A DNA stretch of 64,000 nt, from the NCBI RefSeq assembly GCF_949628215.1, contig NW_027441286.1, positions 1-64,000 on the forward strand. Direction: 5' to 3'. Positions 13,517-22,710 of the stretch are shown here, piece after piece. The position numbers and the translations under genes are program-made. How positions within the stretch are numbered: the first letter of the stretch is position 1; every line of letters starts with the position of its first letter. The notes beneath the pieces were generated by a model. That model did no database searches and was not told the origin of the DNA. It saw nothing but the letters and a program-made list of their open reading frames with translations. This DNA comes from Phalacrocorax aristotelis. Its lineage: Eukaryota > Chordata > Aves > Suliformes > Phalacrocoracidae.

Positions 13517-13927
13517 ACTGGGAGGGAACTGGGATGTACTGGGAGGGACCTGGGACGTACTGGGAGGGAACTGGGACGTACTGGGAGGGAACTGGGACGT
13601 ACTGGGAGGGAACTGGGACGTACTGGGAGGGAACTGGGACGTACTGGGAGGGAACTGGGACGGAACTGGGATGTATTGGGAGGCACTGGGAAAGAAGTGG
13701 TAGTGAACCGGGAGGGAATTGGGATGTACGGGGATGAACTGGTAGGAAATTGGGATGTACTGCCATGGAACGGGGATGTATTGGGATGTACAGGAACAGA
13801 ACTGGAATGTACAGCAATGTATTGGGATGTACTGGCAGCGAGCTGGGATTTACTGGGATGTACTGGGAGGAAACTGGGATATACTGGGAGGAAACTGGGA
13901 AGGAAGTGGGTGTCAACTGGGACATTC
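13517..13927 (-). repeat. Satellite G-rich inverted arm 12, homogenised 21-bp run
   Basis: Opens with successive near-identical GGACGTACTGGGAGGGAACT steps (about 13550-13660), the most homogeneous 21-bp run in an inverted arm. The usual GGGATGTAATGGG step is lost. This suggests recent local slippage or unequal exchange. Confidence 0.85.
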
Positions 13928-14329
13928 CAGTTTCCTCCCAGTACATCCCAGTTCCCTACCAGTGCAGCCCAGTACATCCCAGTTCCCACCCAGTCCGTCC
14001 CAATCCCCTCCCAGTACATCCCAGTTCCCTGCCAGTATGTCCCAGTACATCCCAGTTCCCTCCCAGTACATCCCAGTTCCCTCCCAGTTCCCTCCCACTA
14101 CATCCCAGTTCCCTCACAGTACATCCCAGTACTTCACAGTTCCCTCCCAGTACATCCCAGTACATCCCAGTACATCCTGGTACATCCCAAATTCCTGCCA
14201 GTTCCACCCGGTACAACCCAGTACAAGCCTGTACATCCTAGTTCCTCCACACTACATCCCAGGACATCCTAGGACATTGTAGAGCCTCCCAGTACGTCCC
14301 AGTTCCCTCCCAGTACAACCCAGTAGATC

Positions 14330-14385
14330 CTTGTACGTCCCCGTTCCCCGCACTGTACGTCCCCGTTCCCCGCACTGTACTGGGA
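14330..14385 (+). repeat. Array edge with a 22-bp doublet at the satellite/LTR junction
   Basis: Two copies of a variant unit (CGTCCCCGTTCCCCGCACTG core) lie immediately before the join. The satellite reads TACTGGGAGG and then becomes LTR sequence (AGGACAACCGAGCC), so the breakpoint has a few bases of microhomology. Confidence 0.75.
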
Positions 14386-14639
14386 GGACAACCGAGCCTG
14401 CGCAGTGACTGACATAGGGAACGAGCAAGTTTGTACCCATCACTAGACAAGACAATAATGACTATGTATGAGTATGTGAAATTTTCATCTATAAATTGTA
14501 CGGGAAAGGTGCGTGAGGTACGCACGCCAGGAGGAGCGATCCCCCGTGCATCCGGCGCCGCGAATAAAGAATGCCTGCTCTTTAATACTAAATTGGTGTT
14601 GAGGAGTCGTTTCCGATTTTAACGCGTTTTTCGGTAACA
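14385..14639 (+). mobile_element. Truncated LTR (3' part only), recombinant type
   Basis: Matches the last ~255 bp of the 578-bp LTR at 19302-19879 and ends with the same TTCGGTAACA terminus followed by CAGGGAG. The left part carries bases typical of the 5' LTRs (ATTTTCATCT, about 14481-14490). From 14502 on it carries 3'-LTR bases (TACGGGAAAGG, AATAAA at 14563-14568). It is therefore a hybrid, as expected of a solo LTR formed by LTR-LTR recombination and then cut by the satellite junction. Confidence 0.85.
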
Positions 14640-14965
14640 CAGGGAGTCAGATCAAGAGAGCCAGAGAACAACAAAACACCGACAGGCTACAGGACAGAGC
14701 AGGAGGAAAAAAAAAAAAAACGGAGCCAGAGCCAGGCAGAGAGAGGCGGAGAAAGAAAAAGGAGCCACAGGCTACAGGACAGAGAGAGGGAGGACTGAAA
14801 AGATGGGGAGGCAGGGAGACACTCAGAGCGAGATGGAGAAAGAAGGTGCGGGGGGGGGGGGGGGGGCGCAAAAAAAAAAAGTAAATTTTGCAGCAGGTAA
14901 GGAAAGAGAGGGGGCCGGGGGAGAGACAGGGAGGGCCCAGGACGCACAAGAGAGGCAACGGGGCC
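14640..14965 (+). repeat. Purine-rich repeat with poly-G tract, unit 1
   Basis: Degenerate repeat of the type GGCTACAGGACAGAGAG, the same family as 18101-19301 on the other side of the LTR site. It includes a G run (14850-14866, 17 G) followed by GCGC and an A run. The same G run is 21, 20 and 22 long in units 2, 3 and 4. Confidence 0.8.
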
Positions 14966-14984
14966 CCAGTGGCCCAGGACTCAC

Positions 14985-17110
14985 CGCGACTCTCGCTCTC
15001 AGCGCTGCTGGCACAATTTAGCCGTTCAGATGCTTCTTTCCCCTCCTCTCCTCCCTGCCTCTTCTGCAGCTCCAGACTCTAGGCCGTCCTCCACCTGAAG
15101 AGAATACGTGGGTGTCTTACAGCTCTTACCAGATGAGGCTTCCTAGGCACGTAGCCTAGCTCGCTCGTGCACTACACGCCCGTACCCAACTCCGGGTTAC
15201 GCGTACAGACCCTACGGTGCACGTTGGTGGCCTGGCCCGCTGCGGGCTATGAAGGGGGATCCTTCCTCCCCCACCTGCATGGACAGGCTCTCTCTTGCCT
15301 GCGGCAGGAAGGCAGCTGGCAGCCAGAGCACCTTCAGTTTCTTCTTCTTTACCTTTCGTTGGCGTCTCCAGCTTCAGCTGAGGCAGCTCCTGTCCGCAGC
15401 CGGGAAGGGCTTTGTCTATCCCTTTTCGGCCCTGCGCTGCGAGGACGGCGAGGACGGGCAGAGAGAAGCCACGCGAGCCTGAGACGGCCGCAGGCAACGG
15501 CATCCCCGGGGGAAGGACAGACAACCACGTCCTCAGCACGGTCTCTGGGAGAGGGAAAGAAGAAACAGTGACCGTCATTACCGTCGATCGACCCTGGCCA
15601 AAGCCTCTCCTTCCGCAGGGGCTTCTGGACACACCGCTCCCTCCCCACGCTACTGCTAAGGGCCCCTGCGCCAAGGGGGAATCCAGTGCGCTTGAGGGAC
15701 GGCTTGCTGCCTTCACGACAGGGCCTGGGGGCGGCCTAAGGCTATGCAGCACGCTTATGGGGAGGTGCCGGAGCTGGGGGCAGGCGCACGGGGCAAGGGG
15801 TGCCCGGGGAGGCTGAGCGGGACCTCCGGTGGGCCGGGGAGGCGGCCATCATCTGCGCCCTGGGCACGGGGAAAAGGTCATCGTCCTCCTCCTTTCCCTC
15901 TTCCCTTCTGTCAGCTCCCGGGGAACTCACCGCTTCTCGGGAAGCGGCCGCACCCGCAAGCCCCCAGTAATCAACACGAAGCCAACCCCAAAAATACACC
16001 TCGCGTACCGTACGCGCCACGGCCGCCCGGCACCCGAGCGCCGGAAGACTGCGCCTCCCGCCATGCCCGGCGAACCACGTGACAGGGCCGGCAGCCACTG
16101 CGCCAGGAATACAGCTCCCGGCATGCTCTGCGGCACAACCCGGCCGCCCGGCAGCCGCAAGGACTACAGCTCCCGGCATGCTCTGCGGCACAACCCGGCC
16201 GCCCGGCGGCCGGTTTGATGCGGAGCCACCCAGCATCCCTGCGAGCACAGCTGCAGGCGCAACAGCAGTTACGCAGCCACAACTAGGCACTAAACAAAGG
16301 CTTTCCAACACTGGAGGTCTAGAACAGGTAGACATTAGCACAGAAGCACAAGGGGCTCCGTCACCCTGCACAAATCTCCCCGTGCCTACACACGCACACG
16401 TTCAGAAGTTAGTTATCAGAAAACGCCCGACTCAGCCATTTGCCACAGTCACGAGACTCACGACATGATAACACGACATGACACACGAGGTGGGCTCAGA
16501 GTTTTAAGGCAAGAAATACCTCCCACGCCCCCCACCCGAGATCTTTCAGGGTCCACACCTGCCATCGCCCCGCACCAAACCTACCCGGCCAAAGGCTTTC
16601 AGGTGGCCCGAAACACTGTACACAGAAAATAACCAGGGACAGACCTGCATTGTTCGGAAGCGAACGATGCCCGACCGGGGCTCCTCTGCGGGGCACGGAG
16701 CCCCCCGGCCCCGCCCGGAGACACACACCCGCCCCCCGCTGCCCGAACTCACCCACCAGCGCTCTCCGGCCCCCGGACACGGCCGCGCTGCTCTCTCAGG
16801 CGGCTGCCGCAGGCGAGGCTCGGGCACCGCCAGGCCTCCAGGCGTCCCGAGGGGCTGCCGGCCACCGCAGGGGATGGCTGCCGGCGGCCGGACCGCCGCG
16901 GCGCTCCCCGCCCAGCTCCCAGCAGGCTCCGCCGGCCGCGGGCTTCCCACGCCGGGCCGCAGAGGGGCCCCGGCACCGCACAGGGACGCCTCGCGACCCG
17001 GCCGCCACACGCACCGGCCCTTCGGCCTCCACACGCACCGCTCCCGCCCCCGCTCCGACGCGCCGCGCACGCGCCACCGGAAGCCCGAGCCCCGCGGGGC
17101 GGCCCTTAAA
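14985..17110 (-). other. Candidate spliced transcription unit, unit 1 (function unknown)
   Basis: On the minus strand a CpG-island first exon would end at 16753 with GGTGG|GTGAGT. A middle exon 15353-15544 (192 nt) has a strong acceptor (TCTTTCCCTCTCCCAG) and donor (CGAAAG|GTAAAG). A further exon 14985-15094 has acceptor TTCTCTTCAG and donor GTCGCG|GTGAGT. Another donor (ATCTG|GTAAGA) lies at about 15130. The middle exon is open in two frames, but neither translation resembles a family I know; the frame I tested through the third exon soon meets a stop. A non-coding or poorly coding transcript is as likely as a protein gene. Exon order and start are inferred from splice consensus only. Confidence 0.3.
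16041..16181 (+). promoter_or_regulatory. ETS, E-box and duplicated ZNF143-type motifs, unit 1
   Basis: CCGGAAG (16041-16047), CACGTG (16076-16081), AATACAGCTCCCGGCATGC (16108-16126) and ACTACAGCTCCCGGCATGC (16163-16181). The last two lie in a direct repeat with 55-bp spacing and match the ACTACA-N3-CCCRGCATGC form bound by ZNF143/Staf in vertebrate promoters. A third, degraded copy sits at about 16048-16068. Confidence 0.55.
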
Positions 17111-17460
17111 GGGCGGCCGGAAGGAACGGCCCCCACCGGCCCCGCCACCGCGCCCAGCCGGTGAGCGCCAGCGCCCCCTGCTGGCCGGGCCGCGCTCAGC
17201 TCGCGAGGGCGCCGAGGGCCGGGCGGGGCGGGACGCGCCGGCTCGGGGCCAGCGCCTTCTCGGAGCGAGCGGGAAACCCCTGCGGGCCCCGGTCACGGCC
17301 GGGCACAGCCGCGCGCCCTCCGAGAGCTGCTGAACGCGGCTGCCGCTCGTGACACATACCGAGCCGTCTGCGACGGGAGCGGGCATAGGAGGAAGGGGCC
17401 GGCGGCCGCGGCGCCCTGGCCCCAGGCGGGGGGGGGGGGGCTGGGGCCCGGGGGGCCGCC
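16650..17460 (-). promoter_or_regulatory. CpG-island promoter, unit 1
   Basis: Very GC- and CpG-rich, with no TATA box. Core elements are clustered at 17065-17123: GCGCACGCGC (NRF1-like), CCGGAAG at 17077 and again at 17117, around a CTTAAAGGG. A splice donor on the minus strand at 16753 suggests transcription leftward; divergent transcription is possible. Confidence 0.5.
17168..17186 (-). promoter_or_regulatory. CTCF-type site, unit 1
   Basis: CCAGCGCCCCCTGCTGGCC contains the reverse complement of the CTCF core (CCAGCAGGGGGCGC). It lies between the CpG-island core and the 11-bp VNTR. Confidence 0.6.
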
Positions 17461-17467
17461 CCCCTAC

Positions 17468-17959
17468 TCACAGTTCCCTCACAGTTCCCTCACAGTTCCC
17501 TCACAGTTCCCTCACAGTTCCCTCACAGTTCCCTCACAGTTCCCTCACAGTTCCCTCACAGTTCCCTCACAGTTCCCTCACAGTTCCCTCACAGTTCCCT
17601 CACAGTTCCCTCACAGTTCCCTCACAGTTCCCTCACAGTTCCCTCACAGTTCCCTCACAGTTCCCTCACAGTTCCCTCACAGTTCCCTCACAGTTCCCTC
17701 ACAGTTCCCTCACAGTTCCCTCACAGTTCCCTCACAGTTCCCTCACAGTTCCCTCACAGTTCCCTCACAGTTCCCTCACAGTTCCCTCACAGTTCCCTCA
17801 CAGTTCCCTCACAGTTCCCTCACAGTTCCCTCACAGTTCCCTCACAGTTCCCTCACAGTTCCCTCACAGTTCCCTCACAGTTCCCTCACAGTTCCCTCAC
17901 AGTTCCCTCACAGTTCCCTCACAGTTCCCTCACAGTTCCCTCACAGTTCCCTCACAGTT
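17468..17959 (+). repeat. 11-bp VNTR (TCACAGTTCCC)n, unit 1
   Basis: About 45 head-to-tail copies of TCACAGTTCCC, essentially perfect. The unit differs from one half of the flanking satellite (TCCCAGTTCCC) by one base. It is open in all three + frames because 11 bp is not a multiple of 3; it is not a gene. Confidence 0.95.
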
Positions 17960-18025
17960 CATCCCATGGACGGAACCGGGACCTACTGTGAGGCACTGGG
18001 AAAGAAGTGGGAGGAAGCCGGGACA
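17960..18025 (-). repeat. Satellite G-rich arm relic, unit 1
   Basis: GAGGCACTGGGAAAGAAGTG and the following AGCCGGGAC are recognisable from the inverted arms (e.g. near 4056-4100). With the 11-bp array before it, the order C-rich then G-rich copies the strand switch of the satellite. Confidence 0.65.
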
Positions 18026-18100
18026 GACCAATATAGCCCAGTATGGACTAGACCAATATAGCCCAGTATGGACTAGACCAATATAGCCCAGTATGGACTG
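18026..18100 (+). repeat. 25-bp tandem repeat, three copies, unit 1
   Basis: Three copies of a unit starting GACCAATATAGCCCAGTAT. Unit 2 also has three, unit 3 has two. Confidence 0.92.
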
Positions 18101-19301
18101 GAGGGAACTGCGAGGGAACCGCGAGAGAACCCCACAGAACAAACCATGGGGCACGAGAAGGCAGAGAATTAAGAATTAGGGACAGGGAGCCAGAAAAAAA
18201 AAAAGAAAAAAACCAAAGGGAGACAGAGAGCAAAAGGAATCGCAATGCGTACGGAGAGAAGAGAGAAACAATTCTAGCATAGGGTCACGCGGGAGCCAGG
18301 GACAGCAAGATGGAGAAAGGACAGAAGCTACAGGCTACAGGGCAGAGAGGGAAGAATTAATGAATAGACACAGAGAGCTGGGCAGAAAGACATGGAGAAA
18401 GGCTAAAGATCACACGGCCTACAGGGAAGAGAGAAGAGAGGGAGGAATTTTAAAAACAGGGGCAAGAAGCCAGAGAGAGGGAGAGAGAAGCAACAATAAA
18501 ATGGGGACAAGCCACAGGGCAGCGAGGAGGGAATCAATGAATAAGAACACGAGACCAAAGAGAACACAATGTAGAATGGAAAAAAGGAACAGCGGCCTAC
18601 AGGGAAGGAGGAATTAAAGATCAGGGACTGGGAGGCAGACAGAGACACATGAAGAAACAAGTGGAAAAAAAAAAAACAACAAACAAACCAACAGCAATGG
18701 GCTACAAAGACAGAGAGGGAGGAAATGAGGAAATAAAACATCGCAGCAAGGAGCTGGACAGAGAGAGATGAGGACAAACAAATAGCACGGGTCCACGTGA
18801 CAGAGAACGTGGAATTAGAACACAGAGAGAGGGAGCCGGACAGAGAGAGAGGCCGAGAGAAACATCTAGACAGGCTACAGCGGGCAGAGGCAGGAATTAA
18901 AACCTAGGGACAGGGAGCTGGACAGAGAGAGATGGAGGTCACAGGGAACAGCGGTGGCTGCAGGAAGAACAGGAATTCATGAATAGGGAAAGGGAGCTGG
19001 ACAGAGAAGAACTCAGAAAGGCAAGAACAGTAGCAGGGTACAGAGCAGAGAAGACAAATTAAAAAGCACGGGGGGAGCGTTGAGGCAGACAGAGAGAGAT
19101 TAAGAAAAAAGTCACGGGCTACGTGGCAAAGAGGGAGGAATTCAGAAACGAGGATGGGAACCAAGGGAGAGTGTGCTGGTGAAGGATAACGGGCATTAAA
19201 AGTGAGGGACGGGGAGCTGGGAAAAGCGAGGCAGAGAAAAACAGAATCACAGAGAGAATCACACAAAGCCAAAAAAGAAGAAACTGAACAACAGGAACAG
19301 G
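18101..19301 (+). repeat. Long purine-rich repeat, period about 85 bp, unit 1
   Basis: At least a dozen diverged units of the pattern GGAGGAATTAA...GGGACAGGGAGCTGGACAGAGAG; anchors near 18168, 18350, 18440, 18530, 18607, 18720, 18810, 18890, 18968, 19050, 19133 and 19190. One strand is almost pure A/G. Minus-strand open frames here are low-complexity shadows of the repeat. Confidence 0.8.
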
Positions 19302-19879
19302 TGTAACCAAAGCGATGAAATCAACCAACCAGAGACGGTGTTCCATTACGGGAACATGGAGCGTACCAATCAGCGCACCTGTCGATCTGCATTTTAGTGC
19401 CTAGGCGATCGTTAATGTCAGCAGAACAACAGACAACATGCTTCTGTCAGAAAAGGATGACAAAACGCGGTTTCGCTTAGCGGACTGAGAAAACTAGCCA
19501 AGACTGCCAAGAGTAAGAGCCGAGAAGCTAAAAGGTAATTCCGGCAGGGGGAGATCGCGACCACCGACTCACAGACCACCACCGACCCAAGTAACACCAC
19601 CTACTCAGAAGAGAACAACGGAAGAGGACAACCGAGCCTGCGCAGTGATTGACATACGGAACGAGCAAGTTTGTACCCATCGCTAGACAAGACAATAATG
19701 ACTATGTATGAGTATGTAAAATTTTCATCTACAAATTGTACAGGAAAGGTGCGTGAGGTACGCACGCCAGGAGGAGCGATCCCCCGTGCATCCGGCGCCG
19801 TGAATATAGAATGCCTGCTCTTTAATACTAAATTGGTGTTGAGGAGTCGTTTCCGATTTTAACGCGTTTTTCGGTAACA
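19302..19879 (+). mobile_element. Solo LTR of the gammaretrovirus-like element
   Basis: 578 bp, TGTAACC...GGTAACA with TG/CA ends, flanked on both sides by CAGG (4-bp target duplication, as in gammaretroviruses). It contains a CCAAT box (19366-19370). The expected AATAAA polyadenylation signal reads AATATA (19803-19808), as in the 5' LTRs of both proviruses. Nearly all diagnostic bases are 5'-LTR type, so a crossover would have to lie in the last ~70 bp. There is no internal sequence. Confidence 0.92.
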
Positions 19880-20205
19880 CAGGGAGTCAGATCAAGAGAG
19901 CCAGAGAACAACAAAACACCGACAGGCTACAGGACAGAGCAGGAGGAAAAAAAAAAAAACGGAGCCAGAGCCAGGCAGAGAGAGGCGGAGAAAGAAAAAG
20001 GAGCCACAGGCTACAGGACAGAGAGAGGGAGGACTGAAAAGATGGGGAGGCAGGGAGACACTCAGAGCGAGATGGAGAAAGAAGGTGCGGGGGGGGGGGG
20101 GGGGGGGGGCGCAAAAAAAAAAAGTAAATTTTGCAGCAGGTAAGGAAAGAGAGGGGGCCGGGGGAGAGACAGGGAGGGCCCAGGACGCACAAGAGAGGCA
20201 ACGGG
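19880..20205 (+). repeat. Purine-rich repeat with poly-G tract, unit 2
   Basis: G run of 21 at 20089-20109; otherwise as in unit 1. Confidence 0.8.
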
Positions 20206-20227
20206 GCCCCAGTGGCCCAGGACTCAC

Positions 20228-22353
20228 CGCGACTCTCGCTCTCAGCGCTGCTGGCACAATTTAGCCGTTCAGATGCTTCTTTCCCCTCCTCTCCTCCCTG
20301 CCTCTTCTGCAGCTCCAGACTCTAGGCCGTCCTCCACCTGAAGAGAATACGTGGGTGTCTTACAGCTCTTACCAGATGAGGCTTCCTAGGCACGTAGCCT
20401 AGCTCGCTCGTGCACTACACGCCCGTACCCAACTCCGGGTTACGCGTACAGACCCTACGGTGCACGTTGGTGGCCTGGCCCGCTGCGGGCTATGAAGGGG
20501 GATCCTTCCTCCCCCACCTGCATGGACAGGCTCTCTCTTGCCTGCGGCAGGAAGGCAGCTGGCAGCCAGAGCACCTTCAGTTTCTTCTTCTTCACCTTTC
20601 GTTGGCGTCTCCAGCTTCAGCTGAGGCAGCTCCTGTCCGCAGCCGGGAAGGGCTTTGTCTATCCCTTTTCGGCCCTGCGCTGCGAGGACGGCGAGGACGG
20701 GCAGAGAGAAGCCACGCGAGCCTGAGACGGCCGCAGGCAACGGCATCCCCGGGGGAAGGACAGACAACCACGTCCTCAGCACGGTCTCTGGGAGAGGGAA
20801 AGAAGAAACAGTGACCGTCATTACCGTCGATCGACCCTGGCCAAAGCCTCTCCTTCCGCAGGGGCTTCTGGACACACCGCTCCCTCCCCACGCTACTGCT
20901 AAGGGCCCCTGCACCAAGGGGGAATCCAGTGCGCTTGAGGGACGGCTTGCTGCCTTCACGACAGGGCCTGGGGGCGGCCTAAGGCTATGCAGCACGCTTA
21001 TGGGGAGGTGCCGGAGCTGGGGGCAGGCGCACGGGGCAAGGGGTGCCCGGGGAGGCTGAGCGGGACCTCCGGTGGGCCGGGGAGGCGGCCATCATCTGCG
21101 CCCTGGGCACGGGGAAAAGGTCATCGTCCTCCTCCTTTCCCTCTTCCCTTCTGTCAGCTCCCGGGGAACTCACCGCTTCTCGGGAAGCGGCCGCACCCGC
21201 AAGCCCCCAGTAATCAACACGAAGCCAACCCCAAAAATACACCTCGCGTACCGTACGCGCCACGGCCGCCCGGCACCCGAGCGCCGGAAGACTGCGCCTC
21301 CCGCCATGCCCGGCGAACCACGTGACAGGGCCGGCAGCCACTGCGCCAGGAATACAGCTCCCGGCATGCTCTGCGGCACAACCCGGCCGCCCGGCAGCCG
21401 CAAGGACTACAGCTCCCGGCATGCTCTGCGGCACAACCCGGCCGCCCGGCGGCCGGTTTGATGCGGAGCCACCCAGCATCCCTGCGAGCACAGCTGCAGG
21501 CGCAACAGCAGTTACGCAGCCACAACTAGGCACTAAACAAAGGCTTTCCAACACTGGAGGTCTAGAACAGGTAGACATTAGCACAGAAGCACAAGGGGCT
21601 CCGTCACCCTGCACAAATCTCCCCGTGCCTACACACGCACACGTTCAGAAGTTAGTTATCAGAAAACGCCCGACTCAGCCATTTGCCACAGTCACGAGAC
21701 TCACGACATGATAACACGACATGACACACGAGGTGGGCTCAGAGTTTTAAGGCAAGAAATACCTCCCACGCCCCCCACCCGAGATCTTTCAGGGTCCACA
21801 CCTGCCATCGCCCCGCACCAAACCTACCCGGCCAAAGGCTTTCAGGTGGCCCGAAACACTGTACACAGAAAATAACCAGGGACAGACCTGCATTGTTCGG
21901 AAGCGAACGATGCCCGACCGGGGCTCCTCTGCGGGGCACGGAGCCCCCCGGCCCCGCCCGGAGACACACACCCGCCCCCCGCTGCCCGAACTCACCCACC
22001 AGCGCTCTCCGGCCCCCGGACACGGCCGCGCTGCTCTCTCAGGCGGCTGCCGCAGGCGAGGCTCGGGCACCGCCAGGCCTCCAGGCGTCCCGAGGGGCTG
22101 CCGGCCACCGCAGGGGATGGCTGCCGGCGGCCGGACCGCCGCGGCGCTCCCCGCCCAGCTCCCAGCAGGCTCCGCCGGCCGCGGGCTTCCCACGCCGGGC
22201 CGCAGAGGGGCCCCGGCACCGCACAGGGACGCCTCGCGACCCGGCCGCCACACGCACCGGCCCTTCGGCCTCCACACGCACCGCTCCCGCCCCCGCTCCG
22301 ACGCGCCGCGCACGCGCCACCGGAAGCCCGAGCCCCGCGGGGCGGCCCTTAAA
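20228..22353 (-). other. Candidate spliced transcription unit, unit 2
   Basis: Candidate exons as in unit 1: first-exon donor at 21996, middle exon 20596-20787, third exon 20228-20337. All splice signals are conserved. One difference falls just outside the middle-exon donor (intron reads GTGAAG instead of GTAAAG). Confidence 0.3.
21284..21424 (+). promoter_or_regulatory. ETS, E-box and duplicated ZNF143-type motifs, unit 2
   Basis: ETS 21284, E-box 21319-21324, ZNF143-type 21351-21369 and 21406-21424; identical to unit 1. Confidence 0.55.
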
Positions 22354-22703
22354 GGGCGGCCGGAAGGAACGGCCCCCACCGGCCCCGCCACCGCGCCCAG
22401 CCGGTGAGCGCCAGCGCCCCCTGCTGGCCGGGCCGCGCTCAGCTCGCGAGGGCGCCGAGGGCCGGGCGGGGCGGGACGCGCCGGCTCGGGGCCAGCGCCT
22501 TCTCGGAGCGAGCGGGAAACCCCTGCGGGCCCCGGTCACGGCCGGGCACAGCCGCGCGCCCTCCGAGAGCTGCTGAACGCGGCTGCCGCTCGTGACACAT
22601 ACCGAGCCGTCTGCGACGGGAGCGGGCATAGGAGGAAGGGGCCGGCGGCCGCGGCGCCCTGGCCCCAGGCGGGGGGGGGGGGGCTGGGGCCCGGGGGGCC
22701 GCC
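21893..22703 (-). promoter_or_regulatory. CpG-island promoter, unit 2
   Basis: Same NRF1-like and ETS cluster as unit 1, at about 22308-22366. Confidence 0.5.
22411..22429 (-). promoter_or_regulatory. CTCF-type site, unit 2
   Basis: CCAGCGCCCCCTGCTGGCC, identical to unit 1. Confidence 0.6.
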
Positions 22704-22710
22704 CCCCTAC

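Larger units (their letters stand above)
1..14385. repeat. Higher-order satellite array 1 (21-bp unit with strand-switching arms)
   Basis: Almost the whole block is made of CCCAGTACAT and CCCAGTTCCCT halves with point variants (CAGTACGTCC, CAGTTCACTCC, TAAGTACATCC). C-rich stretches on the + strand run into a conserved marker of about 165 bp (contains GATCCTGGTACATCCC, TTCCACCCGGTACAA and CGCACATTGTAGTGCC). The marker ends at the 12-bp palindrome CCCAGTACTGGG, after which the same unit continues in inverse orientation until GTCAACTGGGACATTC, where it flips back. Palindrome centres lie at 538, 1825, 2902, 3918, 4861, 6160, 7080, 8159, 9262, 10618, 12037 and 13511 (spacing about 0.9-1.4 kb). 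The array is cut by the window start and ends at an LTR fragment. The family name cannot be assigned without a repeat library; the avian PO41-type satellites are a candidate from memory only. Confidence 0.93.
14640..19301. repeat. Segmental amplicon unit 1
   Basis: First of three nearly identical units. It starts with CAGGGAGTCAG directly after an LTR end and finishes with AACAGG just before the next LTR start. Units 2 (19880-24752) and 3 (30394-35087) correspond nearly base for base outside length-variable tracts; within the GC-rich part the offsets are +5243 and +15760. Only scattered single-base differences were noticed by eye. Confidence 0.92.

Noticed and set aside
1-14385. Many open frames of 60-400 codons in the satellite as protein genes
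   Set aside because: They follow from a 21-bp unit lacking stop codons, occur on both strands and several frames together, and consist only of the repeat peptide.
15156-15752. 198-codon minus-strand frame conserved in units 1-3
   Set aside because: Conservation reflects recent duplication, and the frame crosses good splice sites; kept only as part of the candidate spliced transcript.
17349-18086. 245- to 306-codon frames through the 11-bp array (also 22592-23512 and 33109-33879)
   Set aside because: They are the translation of (TCACAGTTCCC)n, open in all three frames; length just tracks copy number.
18403-19346. Minus-strand frames rich in Leu, Ser and Cys that look like membrane segments
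   Set aside because: They are the pyrimidine-strand reading of the purine-rich repeat.
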